A stretch of 64,000 nt of DNA from Cyanoderma ruficeps (GCA_008694505.1 VZDJ01007754.1:47457509-47521508); one strand, 5' to 3'. Shown: positions 1-11,999, counted from the stretch's first letter. Program-made: numbers and translations. Notes: generated by a model from the letters alone, not told the origin.

Positions 1-3000
1 CTGAGTCCGTGACACGCTACAGGTACTTAATGCATATCCTTCTTTATCATTCCCTTCTTTAATAGCTGGAAGAAATGGAAGGGAAGATAACCTCCCACCA
101 ATTACGTGGGAACTGAAGTTTGTGTTCTGCAGCAGAGGCCGTTAGACCCAACATCCAACCTGACCTTAAAACTTGGGAGCAAGTTTATAGAAGGGGGTTT
201 TGCTCACCCCGTGTACAGAACAAGCTGCCATTAGGATAAACAGCAGGTATAAAAAAGCCTCTCCATGAACAGAATGAAAAACTGACACTGAAAGGAAGGA
301 GCTGTGGCATTCAGAGCACAAGTTGGTACTGTCCCTGCAAACATTTAATGCACTCCAGATGGACTTCAAGAAAGCTGTGAAAAACATGAGGGTTTTTTAA
401 AGATTTTGACTATTCTTCTGGTCAAAAGCTTGTAGGAGAGACAAAATTAATATGAAGAGAACTACAGTGAAGAGAGCAAAACCCCCTAAATTATCATTGA
501 TTCAATTTCTCACAGTGCTTATAATCTGAGGGTAGGCAAAACAATAAAAGATAGAGCAAAGGAATTTCATCAGATTATTTAAAGAAATACTAAAAACATT
601 GCACACAATTCATATTGGGCACTTGCCACCTCTTATTTAAATCTGGAATTGGAAGAAGACAGGTATAAAGCACATAATCCATCAGGAACAGGACACATAA
701 TAATACATCCGTGAAAGAAAGGACAAATACATCACACCCTTCAATACAATAGACTGTTTTCACCTTTCACATAATTCTTAAGTAGGTCTACATGTGAATG
801 AATAAGAATTAGTGGGTGTAATAACATTTGACACTGACCTGGTAGCTGGTCTGGAGATCTGATAGGATTAGGAAGGATACTGTGTCATAAAACTGGAAAT
901 GATCAGAAACACTTCAGCTGCAAACACCTTGCAAAACTGGATTGACTGCACTGAAGTTTCCTGTCTTGGAAATAAATTTTGACTTCACACAGCTGCTCTA
1001 TTTTTGTACCGTCAGAACAAGTGTTTCAGAACTGCCATTGTGAATCGCAGTTCTGCGCTGTGTTTATCTGCTATATGACAAATCAGAATTGGAACGAAAG
1101 CCAAAAAGTGTGCCTTAAACGACCTGAAAAACCAAATTCTGTCATAGTAGCTTCCTTCCAAGAACACAAATTAAAAAGGGAAAAATTTCTAAAAATGCAG
1201 CTGAGCAGTAAAGCAGGCCCCGTCGTGCTGAAGCCTTTCGCAAATGTTCATTCCCCGTTCTGGCACAGCAGCTTCAAGCACTTTGACGCACATGCTCCCG
1301 AAGTCACCGGGCACCAACACTGCTGCAACCACGACATCAAATCTGGTTCCTCTTCTCACAGCCTGCTACTTGGTCATGGTCACAGGGTCCAGCAGCCTGT
1401 GAGCATTTCCCCATCCCCTCTCTGCTCCAGCAGAGCAGCAGCTGTGCCATCCACCTTCGTGCTCCGAGAGACCGCGGAAGCGTGGCCGCGCTGCTCCGGC
1501 ACTTTTCGCTGCCAGCATCCTCCTTCCTCCTTGGCAAAATGTCAGGGCACTCCTGCTGTCTGCGCTGGCAGTCCTGGGACAGGCCTGCCTGAGGCAGGGA
1601 GCCGGGAAACCCCCAGCTGGAAGGCTGCAAGAGCAAAGGAAGATGTCCAAGCATCATTTTGCAGCGCAGCTTCTGACGTTGAGGCGAAGTCAGGCTTGGG
1701 AGGAGCATTTAAATCAGGAAAAGATTTTCCTTTTCTACACCATCATGCACAGCCCACTCCCAGCTCCAGCAACGACTTGCCCAAGGAGCTTAACACAATC
1801 CAACGCTTGGCACTATCCAGGCACTTCCTTTTAGCAGCAGCATGTGAAACATTCAACAGTAGCAGCTTTGTAGCTTTATACTACTCGTTGCAAAGCAGAA
1901 AAACAGCAAGTACATTTGTGATGTTTAAGTCTTCTGGTTTCAGGCAGGGGAACGAGATAACAAATTCATCCTCATCAAAAGTACAGAATAAATTCTAACT
2001 GCACTCCACTGAGTCATTACACACCAAGATCTGATTTGGGAAACAAGCATTTATAACATTACTTACAACCTCAGCGGGTCTGCTTGTGAATAAAACCTCA
2101 CATGTGCTAAACCAATGGTAGTCTTTAAAATAATTAACTTTGCAAGAAGTCAGAACTAGTTCGAAATAGCAAAAGCCTTGCAATCAGATTCGAAGCATGT
2201 TTTTTTTTTTCATGTGGAAAAATAAAAATCAGAGGCAAGTCTAGCTGAAACCTTCCATCACCTGTAATACAAGTGATACGAGCTGTTAAGCATAAGTGGA
2301 GCCTCTGGGTGTACTGAGGGCAGCACATTTCTCCCTCTCAGACCTCCAGTCATATTATTAAAGGCCTGTCACATTTTTCCTTCTCCATTTCTTCCAATTT
2401 CAGAATCCCCCTAGACATGTAAGGAGATAATATGCCTGATAGTCACTTTTCCTACCCGAAGTTATTTTTTTTCATCTAAGACATGCTGAATTGAGTGATT
2501 AGTCCAATCAAATCTGGTGCCTCGATTATGGCAGAAGCCAATAGTGAATGTTTGAATGTTCCCTGGAGTTATGAAGCACACACCACGCCACACTAACAGA
2601 ACTAGTCAAATATGCATCACTCAACATGGAGGAAAAATTTTTTTCATGACCTCTGTGGCTACTGGGCCACACCTTGATATGTCAGACATAGTTAAGATTT
2701 TTTTTTTTTAAAGATCTCTAGTTATTGATCCTAAAACAATGCCAGCCTTTCTCAATGCATGTATTGATCCCAGCGTGATACCTTTTGATTAGAGAGATGA
2801 TGTGGCCAATCCTCTTACATTCGAGGAGCAAGAAAAGAAAGAGCTCACACACGTCTGAAAATGCAATGACGGCTGAACACTCCCCATTGGCTGCGCATTT
2901 TGGCATTCATTGGCTTTTTATTACGTAGGGGAGTTAAGCAGAAGAATAAAGATTTATTTTTTTTTCTGTCTGCACTGGGAACCTAACGACCTGAACTCCT

Positions 3001-3857
3001 GAAGCAAACACAAAGTTCTGAAGGAAAGCCCCGAGGACTCTCAGGAAATTAATCCCCACTCAGCTGACTAGTCATCCCCACCAGCACCGCTCCTCCTGGG
3101 ATCTCATGACACACATGAAAGAGCAGCTACACGGCAAGAAAAAACAAACCCAAACCACCCCGAAACAAACTTCAGCCACACTGGTGGAGGCAGAGAGGGA
3201 AGATTTTAGGCAACGCGGTTTATCGGAAAACAATATTCAGTATCTGAAAATAATATTCAGTATCTGAAAACAATATTCAGAACACACACGTTCTTTGCCC
3301 CGTTATAATAAGGAGCAACCCATGGATTCCCGACAGAAGGGGCTGGCTGTGCCCAGCCATCACTTAGTTCAGCAGGAAGATGCCGAGCGATTCTCCCGAG
3401 AGCACCGGGAAGATCTACCAAAGCACCCAATCACGATGCAGAGCAGCTTAAAAAAGCAAAGAATAATAAAAAAAGCACCCTCTGTCTCTAAAACACGGTC
3501 ACTTCGACTGGCAGAGCGACTCGCTTCGGATCCGAGCGCCGTGACACAGCCCAAAAAGAAAGCCCGGGGAGCAGATCTGCGGATTTCCCGAGCAGGGGCA
3601 GGACAGGGCAGCCGGGGGATGCTTCTCTCCTTTTTCCCGTCCCCGCCGGCCGGGGACAGTCGCTGCCGCCGCCGCCGCTCCCGGGCACCGGCCCCGTCTC
3701 CCGGGAAAGGAGGGGGAGAAAGGGGAAGGGAGGAGGCGCCAGCGCCGAGCACCGGGACAAAGTTGCGTCGGAGTCGCTCCCACCCCAGGACAAGTTCGGC
3801 CCCCTTCTCCCCATCCCTCCCGGCGCCCCCGGCCCGCAGCCCCCGGCCCGCTCCTAC
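1..3857 (-). other. BACE2: BACE2 intron 1 (5' part, partial)
   Basis: This follows from the exon 1 splice donor: the intron begins on the minus strand with GTAGGAG at 3857 and continues past the left edge. It contains unique sequence, three 20-bp tandem units at 3221-3280, a CCAAT-rich block near 2800-2930, and an unexplained plus-strand open frame at 979-1998. I see no CR1 or LTR copy in it. No second BACE2 exon (the one that should carry the first catalytic DTGS motif) is present, so intron 1 is at least 3.8 kb long. Confidence 0.85.
3221..3280. repeat. Three 20-bp tandem repeats in BACE2 intron 1
   Basis: Three consecutive 20-bp units each end in AATATTCAG and differ at one or two bases. 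They lie about 200 bp below the CpG island. Confidence 0.9.
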
Positions 3858-4175
3858 CGCCTGCGGCGGGGTCCCGATCAGCATCTCCAGGTAGTAGCCG
3901 CGGCCGGAGTCGCCCTGAAGGTTCTCCACCATGGCTAAAAAGTTGAGGCTGCCGCCGGGATCCGAGGCCAAGGCCAAGCCGTCCGCAGCCCCGGGGGCAT
4001 CCTCCTGCTGCCGGCTGCCGCTGGCCGGCCTCAGCACCACCGGGGCGGGCGGGGACCCGGCGGGGGCGGCGGGGTGGGACACCCGGAGCGGGAGGGAGAA
4101 TAGAGCCCGGCAGAGCCCCGCGGTGCCAGCCAGGAGCAGCAGCAGCAATCCGGGAGCCGCCAGCGGCGTCCCCAT
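3858..4175 (-). CDS. BACE2: BACE2 coding exon 1 (partial gene): beta-secretase 2, N-terminus
   Basis: BACE2 is a type I membrane aspartyl protease of the secretory pathway and cell surface. It is related to the Alzheimer beta-secretase BACE1 but cleaves APP mainly inside the Abeta region, and it also processes other membrane proteins. The exon encodes 106 residues. Residues 1-22 form a leucine-rich signal peptide, followed by the propeptide (FSLPLRV, DGLALA). The block NFLAMVENLQGDSGRGYYLE, then MLIGTPPQ, is nearly identical to mammalian BACE2 at the start of the protease fold. The frame stays open past GCG, but homology stops there at a clean GTAGGAG donor (phase 0). The next expected residues, LQILVDTGSSN with the first catalytic Asp, belong to exon 2 outside the window. 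The ATG at 4175-4173 has G at -3 and +4, a strong context. The residue before the junction is Ala, where human BACE2 has Lys. BACE1 is a poorer match over the propeptide. Confidence 0.95.
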
Positions 4176-4271
4176 CCCGGCAGCACCGCCGGGGCCGGGA
4201 GACGCTTCCCAAGTGCGGCGGCTCCGGCCGGAGGCAGCGGCCGCCTGGCTGCCAGACTGGAGCAGCCGAGG

Positions 4272-4304
4272 GGGGAGGAGGAGGAGGAGGAGGAGGAGGA
4301 AGGA
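4272..4304. repeat. (GAG)n / (CTC)n triplet tract upstream of the BACE2 start
   Basis: A near-perfect GGA/GAG run of about ten units lies about 100 nt upstream of the BACE2 start codon. It is pyrimidine-only on the gene strand. It could be leader or core promoter, and is likely to be length-polymorphic. Confidence 0.85.
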
Positions 4305-4316
4305 GAAGGGAGCGGC

Positions 4317-4337
4317 TTACCCACGCCCCGGCTTCAT
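4317..4337 (-). other. Short upstream ORF in the putative BACE2 leader
   Basis: On the BACE2 strand an ATG at 4337 opens a frame of six codons (MKPGRG) and ends at TAA (4319-4317), about 140 nt before the main start. It is the only upstream ATG between the main start and about 4500. It matters only if transcription starts above 4337, which is not known. Confidence 0.4.
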
Positions 4338-4860
4338 CTCCCCCTCCCCCGAAGCGAGCTCCTCCTCGCGTTTCTCCCGCACGGCCCCCGGGCAGCCGGA
4401 GCGCTCCGAGCTCCAGGGGCCGTGCGGGGAAAAGTTGCTTCGACCCAGCGCCCACGGGAGAAACTTCCCGGCTTGAAGGGCTCGGCCCTGTCCGCAACCC
4501 CGCTAGCGGAGCCTGACGGCACGGTGGGGACAAAACTTTCCGAAAGCCTTAAAAGGCAGAACGGAGGAGCGGAGGACCCGCGGCTCTGCTCCCCTCCCGG
4601 AGCCGTGCCGGGGCTGCCCGGGGCTCCGGGCTCCTGCAGCCTCCGTGGGGAGCCGCTCCCTTCGGGAGCCGAGGCTGTGGTGGGACAGGGGGAGGTGAGG
4701 ATGGGGATGCGGGGTCACTCGGGGATGCGGGAGCGTGTCCCCGTGTGCCGGTTCACACGGTGTGAGGAGCGGGCGTGTGTGTGTTCGTGTGCGTGTGGAA
4801 ATTCATCTGCTGCGCCGGCAAGAGCGAGGCACGCAAGGCGTCTGCTCGAGGGAGCAGGCG

Positions 4861-7800
4861 AGGCTTTAAATGTCTTCATCATGCACGGAATTAATGACGG
4901 CACTCAAGTGCGGCCTTTTGAAAGATGGGAACACTTAGGGTGGAATTAGTCTCGACATCTCTGGAGTAATGACAGTGCCTGACGGATCGCTGGATGGAGC
5001 GGATAGTCCGAAAACCTTGAAATGTGACACTGGGCAAGTCTAAGCAGAGTCACCCTGTGGTTGTTTCTGGCTCTTCCCTCAATTCCCGGGTGTAAATAAA
5101 GTTGAAAAATCTCCAATTTAAGTCCTGTGTGCTCTCGGTGTCCCCTGATCAATTTGCTGTCCTGGGCAGCCACCTGGCCTCTCGCTGTGTGTAAATCTGT
5201 GCCGAATCTGTGCGGATCGAGATCCCTCCCCTGCCAGAGAAAACGGAAAGAGCTTCCCCCTCCCCTTCCTTGAGCTGGAGTAATCGTCCGCAGGATTTCC
5301 AGGTGTTTCACGGGTATTAAATGAAGTTTCAGTTCGAGGTAGACAGCGTTCATTCGTGGGAAGGCTGAGCAGCCTGTCTGGGGAAAGGATACTCGAGTCA
5401 GGCTGTTAACTGTAGGCATTTGTCAGAGTTGCTTGAGGAGGATAATTCTCAAAAAGAAAGTGGGAGCCCACCTTCCCCTGCTGAAGAAAGAGAGGTGTTT
5501 TCACATTTTTTCCCTGATGTTTTCTGGCTCTGTCACCTCAAATCTGGAGCCCTTGTGCTCACTTTGTAGGGCCTCCCTTGGATCAGTCCAGCGCTTCTGG
5601 TGCAGCTGGATGCTTTGCCTCCTCCCTCCACGGCAGGAGGGGGATGCAGACCCTGTCCTGGCTGGTGGAGCTCTCCGCAAGAAGGAAAACGCTGCCGGGG
5701 AAACCTGCAAGGACCTCGGCCTGGCTGGGGACTGGAGGAGAGCTTGTAAATGAAGCTTCCTCTCAGGAGGTTGTTGTGCTTGTGGGAAAACCACACACCT
5801 TGGTAAGAGGTGAGACTGTGCAAAGTTCCCCTGCTGCACAAAGCTTTCTATTTGCCTGACAAGTGGGAAGGCGAAATATTGCAGCCCTGCTCTGTCTCAG
5901 TCTCACCTGCTGCAGGCAGAGGGAAAAATGCTGCTGTGGGCTGATGGCAGCTGAACACCTGAGGGAGGGAGTGGCAGCCAGGCTCACACAAAGAGGTTAT
6001 CCCCGGAGTGCTACAGTAATGGCTTTTCCTAACGTGGCTGGGATAGTGACAGGCTGCATTGTCGGGCCTGCCTAGTGGCAGCTCAAGCCGAAGGGGAATT
6101 AAAATGCTTGGGGCTCTTCATGGGCGAGCTTCGAACTGGAGAAATGTCCCCCCCTCCCCAGCCCTTTGGAAGAGGGAATGTGAAAGGTAATCAGGAGTAT
6201 AATTGAACACCCCCTCAGAGTGGTAGGGATGTATTTAGAACAGTCAGCAGCTATGTGCATTTTGTTTTAATTCTTTTACAGTACAGTAAGTCTTCCCCCT
6301 TGCCGCTGTTGCTAAGATACATTGCCACACTCATGGCTAAAGCAATTCCAGCCAGAGGAGTGCATAGTTTTCAGAGCATAGAAGATATAGCATAGCCTTT
6401 AAGTGTTTAAGAGGAAAACTTGTCCTTTTTTTTTTGCCATGCTGTTTGGTAAAAAGTTCTTCTCGTCCCGTTTTCCACAGCCCTGGCTCAGTCTGGCAGT
6501 AAATGCACATCAGGGAGCTGCTGTGTGTGAGATGCTGTGTGTGAAACCTTCCTGTCCTCCCATGGCATCATCCCAGCAGGGCTGCTGGGCCTTTCTGCCT
6601 TGCCTCCTCTGCTCCTTTATTTATTTCAGTGTCTGAGAAGGATTAGGCTGTGCCACAGTACAGGTGAGGAGTTCCAGTGCAGTTCTGAGTGCTGGCAGGG
6701 ACAGGCCTTAAAAGTGCAATGTGAACAGCTGCTTGGGAAAGGAGATATATAAAAAAAAAAAGTCCTCCCAGAGAGCCAAATGTAACTACATCCAAGATGT
6801 TCCTCGGAGGGGAAGTCATCTGTATGCAATGAATGCCACAGTCAACATGCACATTTGGGTTTTTTATGTATCACACACCGAAAATAAATGAAATGCCAGA
6901 AATAGACTCAAGTCGAAGTGTCTGTACGCTTTGTGTTCTACAGTATTCGGTGAATCTTGTTTTTCTCTATTTTTGTGATTCCAAGTATGTGTTCTTCAAG
7001 TAAATAATAATAAATTTTAATAAATTTTAAGCATTAGTCTCTGTGAATAGGCCTTTTTTTTTTCCCCCTAAAGTCAACTGTCCACACTTGGATTAAATGT
7101 TGACTTTAATCCAACTCTGTTAATTTAATTTGATGGCACTGTGGTGCTTTAAACCTTGAGCCACTTGACAGTGAACTAATGTTTGTCTCTGTAACACAAC
7201 CTTCCACCAGTATTTACAGAATACAGAGCACCATAAAAATGCAGCTGCTCTATGCTGTGGACAAGGTGTGCGAACTCAGTCAGAGGGGACAGTTTCTCTG
7301 TGGAGATGTTAAATCAGGCCTGCTGAGAAAACAAGCAGGAACAGAGAAGGCATCTGAAGATGCAGAGGAAGTGCTGGAGCTGATCTGAGCAGAGGAGCTG
7401 TGTGTGGCTAAAAAGAGATCCTCTCCTTCCCGAGGAGGAAGCTATTAGGGGACTGCTCAGATCGAAGTGCCTCTCTGCTGAGCTTCTGAAGGAGTCAGGC
7501 TGACCTGTGCCAGCCTTACACAATGATAAGGGCAGATGGGCACAAAGACTTCTGTCCTAAAATTGCTTTGTCTGCTCTCTGTGTTCTTCCTCTTAGCATA
7601 ATCAATACTTGGGTTTTAAGAAGAGTGAGTGTTCTTTGCTGTAATTCCACAATGCTCCTGAAGGAAGCCCAGCTGGGCCTGCGGTGTGCAAAGGGTTAAT
7701 TCACAGAATTCAGTAGCCCGAGGAGAGGAGAGGTTTTGTTCTGACTGGGAAAAGGTCTTCTCTGTCTGTGGTTGTCTTGCAATCAGCTTTTTCATATTTT

Positions 7801-8274
7801 GGGCCTAATCCAGTGAAGTATTGCTTGTGCAGGACAAGTGTAAACAATCAAGGGGCAGCAGAGGCCACGAGGTCTGGCTCTGTTTTGTGTCTGCCAAGGC
7901 TTGGCTCTGTTTGTCTTCAAAGGCCACAAAAAAAAAAGCAGTTGGCCCATGGGATGAGAGATGTGCCACCCAGGAGAGCCATTCCAGTGCTATTCCTGGG
8001 GCTCCAAAACATCTCCTGTGCCAAAGAGGGGGCATGGACACTTCTTAAAGGTTAGAGTTATACCCTGTGTGTAGAGCTCATGCACAGTGAATCTTGTGGC
8101 TGAAGACTCTGTGCTTGGGGATGTAGGTGCAAATCCTTCTCCCCATCCATCTCTTTATTTTGGGTAGAGGATCCACGGATGGGGGTGTCTTCTTTGGTCA
8201 CTGTCTGTGCAATGAGTTTTCTGAATGATGGTATCTCCCTCTGGCTGCAGTTGAACACGTGAGGTGTTGTAGAG
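4861..8274. other. Intergenic, upstream of BACE2; no gene seen
   Basis: This is mostly unique sequence whose GC content falls away from the island. It holds short A/T runs, for example the AATAAATTTTAA repeats near 7005-7030. Small open frames are scattered and resemble nothing I know. I see no repeat copy above background. Confidence 0.6.
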
Positions 8275-8415
8275 CCAGGATGATCAGAGGGATGGAGCTG
8301 CTCTCCTGTCAGGAAAGGCTGAGGGAATTGGGGTTGCTCAGCTGGAGAAGAGAAGATAATTTTGGCCTTCCAAGAAAGGTGGGGAGAGACTTTTTACAAG
8401 GGCACGTGGTGACAG
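8275..8415 (+). mobile_element. CR1 LINE fragment, 5' piece (split by an LTR)
   Basis: The sequence follows the CR1 3' untranslated consensus (GATGATCAGAGGG, GGCTGAGGGAATTGGGGTT, GACTTTTTACAAGGGCA) in sense orientation. It stops abruptly at the LTR at 8416 and resumes at 8850. The final ACAG (8412-8415) is the duplicated target site of that LTR. Confidence 0.9.
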
Positions 8416-8849
8416 TGATGCCTTGAGAGGCTGCCTAGAGCAGAGGCTAGACAGTGATAAAGGAATGAAGTGGATAATTATTAAAAAGGCCTTCAAAGGA
8501 TACACCTTGGGCAGTACAAGAGCCTGGCAGAGGCTACACCCAAGATGGACGATGGGTCACACACTTTCACACTTTTATAAGTTTTGGTCCATTTACAGAG
8601 TGGGGTGAATTGCCCAATTACAGCTTCAGGTAATGGAGTCCAATCCTCCCAAATTGCTCTCCTCAGTTCAGTGTTCATGCTTTTTGGGCCTGAAGCTGCA
8701 ATGGTGTCCTTGGGTTTTGGGCTGGAAAAGGATTGTTTTGTCTGACTAAACTGTGAGGAGAACTTGCTAACACTTCATATGAAGTTCAGAGTTATGCACT
8801 AACACAGTACAGAATGTGGAAAATATGAAAGCTGAAACTTAAGGCATCA
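8416..8849 (-). mobile_element. Solo LTR, family A copy 1, nested in CR1
   Basis: The element is 434 bp, begins TGATGCCTT and ends AAGGCATCA, a perfect 9-bp terminal inverted repeat. It is flanked by the 4-bp duplication ACAG (8412-8415 and 8850-8853). A TATAAAA box on the minus strand (8579-8573) sets the orientation. A full-length relative lies at 45733-46176. No internal gag/pol/env sequence is attached, so this is a recombined solo LTR. The 4-bp duplication fits a class I (ERV1-like) element, but the family name is not known to me. Confidence 0.88.
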
Positions 8850-9130
8850 ACAGGACAAAGGGGAATGGCTTCAAAGTGACAGAGAGTAGGATTAAATTGG
8901 ATGTTAGGAAGAAATTCTTCCCTGTGAGGGCAGTGAGGCCCTGGAAAATGTTGCCTGGAGGAGCTGTGACTGCCCCTGGATCCCTGGCAGTGTCCAAGGC
9001 CAGGTTGGACATTGGGGCTTGGAGCAGCCTGGGACAGTAGAAGGTGTCCCTGCCCATGGCAGTGGGGATGGAAGTGGATGACGTTTAAGTTTCCATCCAG
9101 CCCAAACCATTCCATGATTTTATGATCCCT
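8850..9130 (+). mobile_element. CR1 LINE fragment, 3' piece
   Basis: This continues the CR1 broken at 8415: GGGGAATGGCTTCAAA, GGAAGAAATTCTTCCCTGTGAGG, AAGGTGTCCCTGCCCATGG, CCAAACCATTCCATGATT. It runs to the CR1 3' terminus. Together with 8275-8415 it makes one copy of about 420 bp. Confidence 0.93.
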
Positions 9131-11999
9131 TTTCTCTAGAGAAGTGGCACGTGACCAATCAAAGGGCAGAGATGCCAAATGCACCTTGTTTTGTGCTTGT
9201 CCCAGCGCTAGAGCAGGGGGGCTGTGCAGAAGCCACGGTCCCTCCTTTGTGGAAAGGGGTCAGAACCAAGGAACGGGAGGCAGAAACAGCTGCAGGTCCA
9301 AGTGGTTCCAAGTGAGGCCAGCTCAGATGACACATTCTCAAAGGACAGCCCAGAGCTGAGGTTAAGGGAAGGGTCATGAACATCCTGGTGCTGCAGCACC
9401 ATCAATATATTCAGTCTTATGTTTATTCTGACTGTTTATCACCTTCTGTTTGAGTATTTCTGGTCTGGTGTAACTCACTGCTGCCTGGGGAGCTGCCTTT
9501 TGAGCTCCTGCCCCACATCTGAGGCAACCTGCAGAGCTCTTGGTAAATGCACTGACCACCCTCACAAAAGCGTTATTTCTCCTCAGAAAGTTCTGCAGGC
9601 TTCCTCAGCTCTGTTCTGCAGCTGGCACCAGGGAAGAAATAATTTGTGGGTTAGACCTTAAAATGATCCAATATCGACCTTCTGATTCCAGACCTTCCTA
9701 CGCCACAAACAGCAGTGGTTATAAATTCATAAACTATGAAAAATTAAACATGCAGTGAACTATAGCAGTGCCTTAAAAACAACACAGTGAGAGCTGGCAC
9801 TGCTGAGATTACCCAGATAAAAATGTGGGGCTGTGACCCACTTGCCCAGAAGTGGTGGACTCTCATTCATTTATTGTTAATAGTAAGAAAAGTAAGAATA
9901 GGTTGTTACTGGGTGTTCAGGAAACCACTCAGCTTGGTTAAGACTTTCCAGAAGTGCTTGGACTCCACAGTATTTACTTGGAAGTGGAGGATTTGGGATA
10001 GAGAACCCTCATGGAATTGTAGGCAGTAGCTAACTGGAAAGTTCAAGAAATAAAGGAGCTCACGCAGAGCAAAATTAGTTCCTGTGACCTGTCTTTGTAT
10101 TCTCCTGGTTTTTTTTGGCCCACCTTTCTTTATGACCCTGATGCTGACCCTGGAAGAGCCTCTGCAGATTGGTAAATTTTGTCCTAATCTACGAAAATCT
10201 GCAGTTTCCTTAACTTGGGCTCCTCAACCCAGTGACTGCCAGCTGGCATAGAACTTCCTTCCTTCCTTCCCTCTCTTCCTGGGCCAGTACATTTCTGGAT
10301 TCCAGTTTAGATATGCTGCTGTAGTAAATTCAATCTGAAATGCTGAAGGCTGAGCACAAACCAGGTGCCTGAGTGATTCTGGGATGAGGGAGGAATTAAG
10401 AGGGACAGCCTGGGTACATGTAATTGGTGGGATTAATTAAAGATTTTTATAACACCTGGGTTTTTTTTGGGTTTTTTTTTGATAAAATATTTTTTACAAC
10501 CTGATAATGAGTTCTTGATTTTTCTTTTTTTTTTTTGGCTTATTGGTCTTGCAATGATACTTTGTTTATGATTTTTTAAAAATTTATTTTTATTTTTATT
10601 TTTTAATCCAAAGTAGTAACAGAGAAACACTTGAAAAAAATTGTTACACTCTTCCTGGTGACATTGATCAAAATAATTTATTCTGTATCCCATTTATTTC
10701 AAATTAAAAAAACCAAAACCAACAAAAACCATTAAAAAAAAAAACCACCCCAAAATTGAGCTCTGTTTTTCCAAAATTCTTGGAAAGGTTGAAGTTTCTC
10801 TGTTGTTGCATGTAAAGACAAACATGTGCATGACAAATGAAGATGTCACCAGCAAAGTAATCCACAGGCACGGAAACGTTCTTGGCTTCTAAGCCATGGG
10901 GAAAACCTGATGTGCCAAAGAGAGGTTTGCATCTATCAGCTTTGCAAAATGAGGTCTTGTTGTCATCCTCCCGGGCCTCTGGAGATCTCTGAGGTGCCAG
11001 AGAAAGGTGGAATGGAATTGTGTTTTACAGAATGAACTTCTAGTTCAGGACGTACCAGGGTATATCTAGACTTTTGAGTGTTTGTGTTAATGATAAACCC
11101 AAAATGTTACTTAAAACTCACACATACTCTTAAAAAAAAGGGTTAATGAACTGTTTTCACCTGTGAATGTTGGACTTATCTGCAGGATAGAGGTGAAAAA
11201 TGGTTTAGGTGCTTTAAGGTTAAGTAAGTCGATTAGTAAAAGGGCTGTTATCCTGCATTTACCATTTTTCCTCTGAAATGGTCCAGAGGAAAAAAAAAAT
11301 GTCCTAAGGCAAAACACTCTGATCCCTTTCTAAAAAAATGAGTAAAAAAATGTCAACTTAGAAAGTTTGATTAAGTTATTAATGTGTAAAATGTTACACG
11401 AGTTTGCACTTCAATTTCTCTCTGTCTTTCCAGCAGTTCATTATTCCTCATCAGACGCAGAGGTCTTCTCATAATTTATGTCTCCTGCCATTTGTTTCCA
11501 GAACCCAGCAATGAGAGTAATTATGCTTTGCCTCTTGGAATTCTTTGTTTTCAGGAAACAATGCATCAGGGAGGCCGTTTCAGAGATGCAGCCTCTGCCA
11601 GGCAGGCAGCCAAAAAGAGGCAGAAGGCTGAAAATAAAAGCTTGAAAAACTTCAGGTGTTTCTTCCCTTGTTTGTAATGGTGGGGCCCACTGATGCAAAC
11701 CAGATTAACTTGCTGCTTGTAAGGGCAAGATCTGGTAATTTTACTTCAATTTGCCTTCCCTTCTTAAATAGTTTCCACTATTTCTTATGCTGGGCACCAG
11801 AAATATATTTCTTGGAGTTGTTTGCATGATTTCTGATTGCTAATGCACAGAACACGGAATTACAGAAGCTAGTGACTGCTGAATTCAGAGGCTGAAACCT
11901 TTTGGGCTGCAGGTCTGCCAAAGACTCATCCTTTTTTCCTGCAAGTTTGTTCCTGGCTGTTCTGAGGAATGCACTGGAGAAAAGCATATGGTGCTGCAA

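Larger units (their letters stand above)
3500..4860 (-). promoter_or_regulatory. BACE2: CpG island with BACE2 promoter, 5' leader and exon 1
   Basis: This stretch is very GC-rich with frequent CpG, in sharp contrast to the flanks. It spans the start of intron 1, exon 1 and the leader, as expected for a housekeeping-type, TATA-less promoter. A CACGCCCC box at 4322-4329 (GGGGCGTG on the gene strand) fits an Sp/KLF site. A TGACG half-site lies at about 4893, just outside. No clear TATA box sits at a sensible distance. The transcription start cannot be fixed from sequence alone; it is probably between about 4200 and 4500. Long overlapping open frames on both strands here are by-products of the base composition. 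Confidence 0.8.

Noticed and set aside
3931..4476. Plus-strand frame of 181 codons opposite BACE2 exon 1
   Set aside because: It is the antisense shadow of the exon and island, with no homology or splice signal of its own.
3499..4533. Minus-strand open frame of 344 codons across the CpG island
   Set aside because: It overlaps BACE2 exon 1 in another frame, begins at TTG rather than ATG and is rich in Pro/Arg/Gly, as expected from GC-rich DNA.
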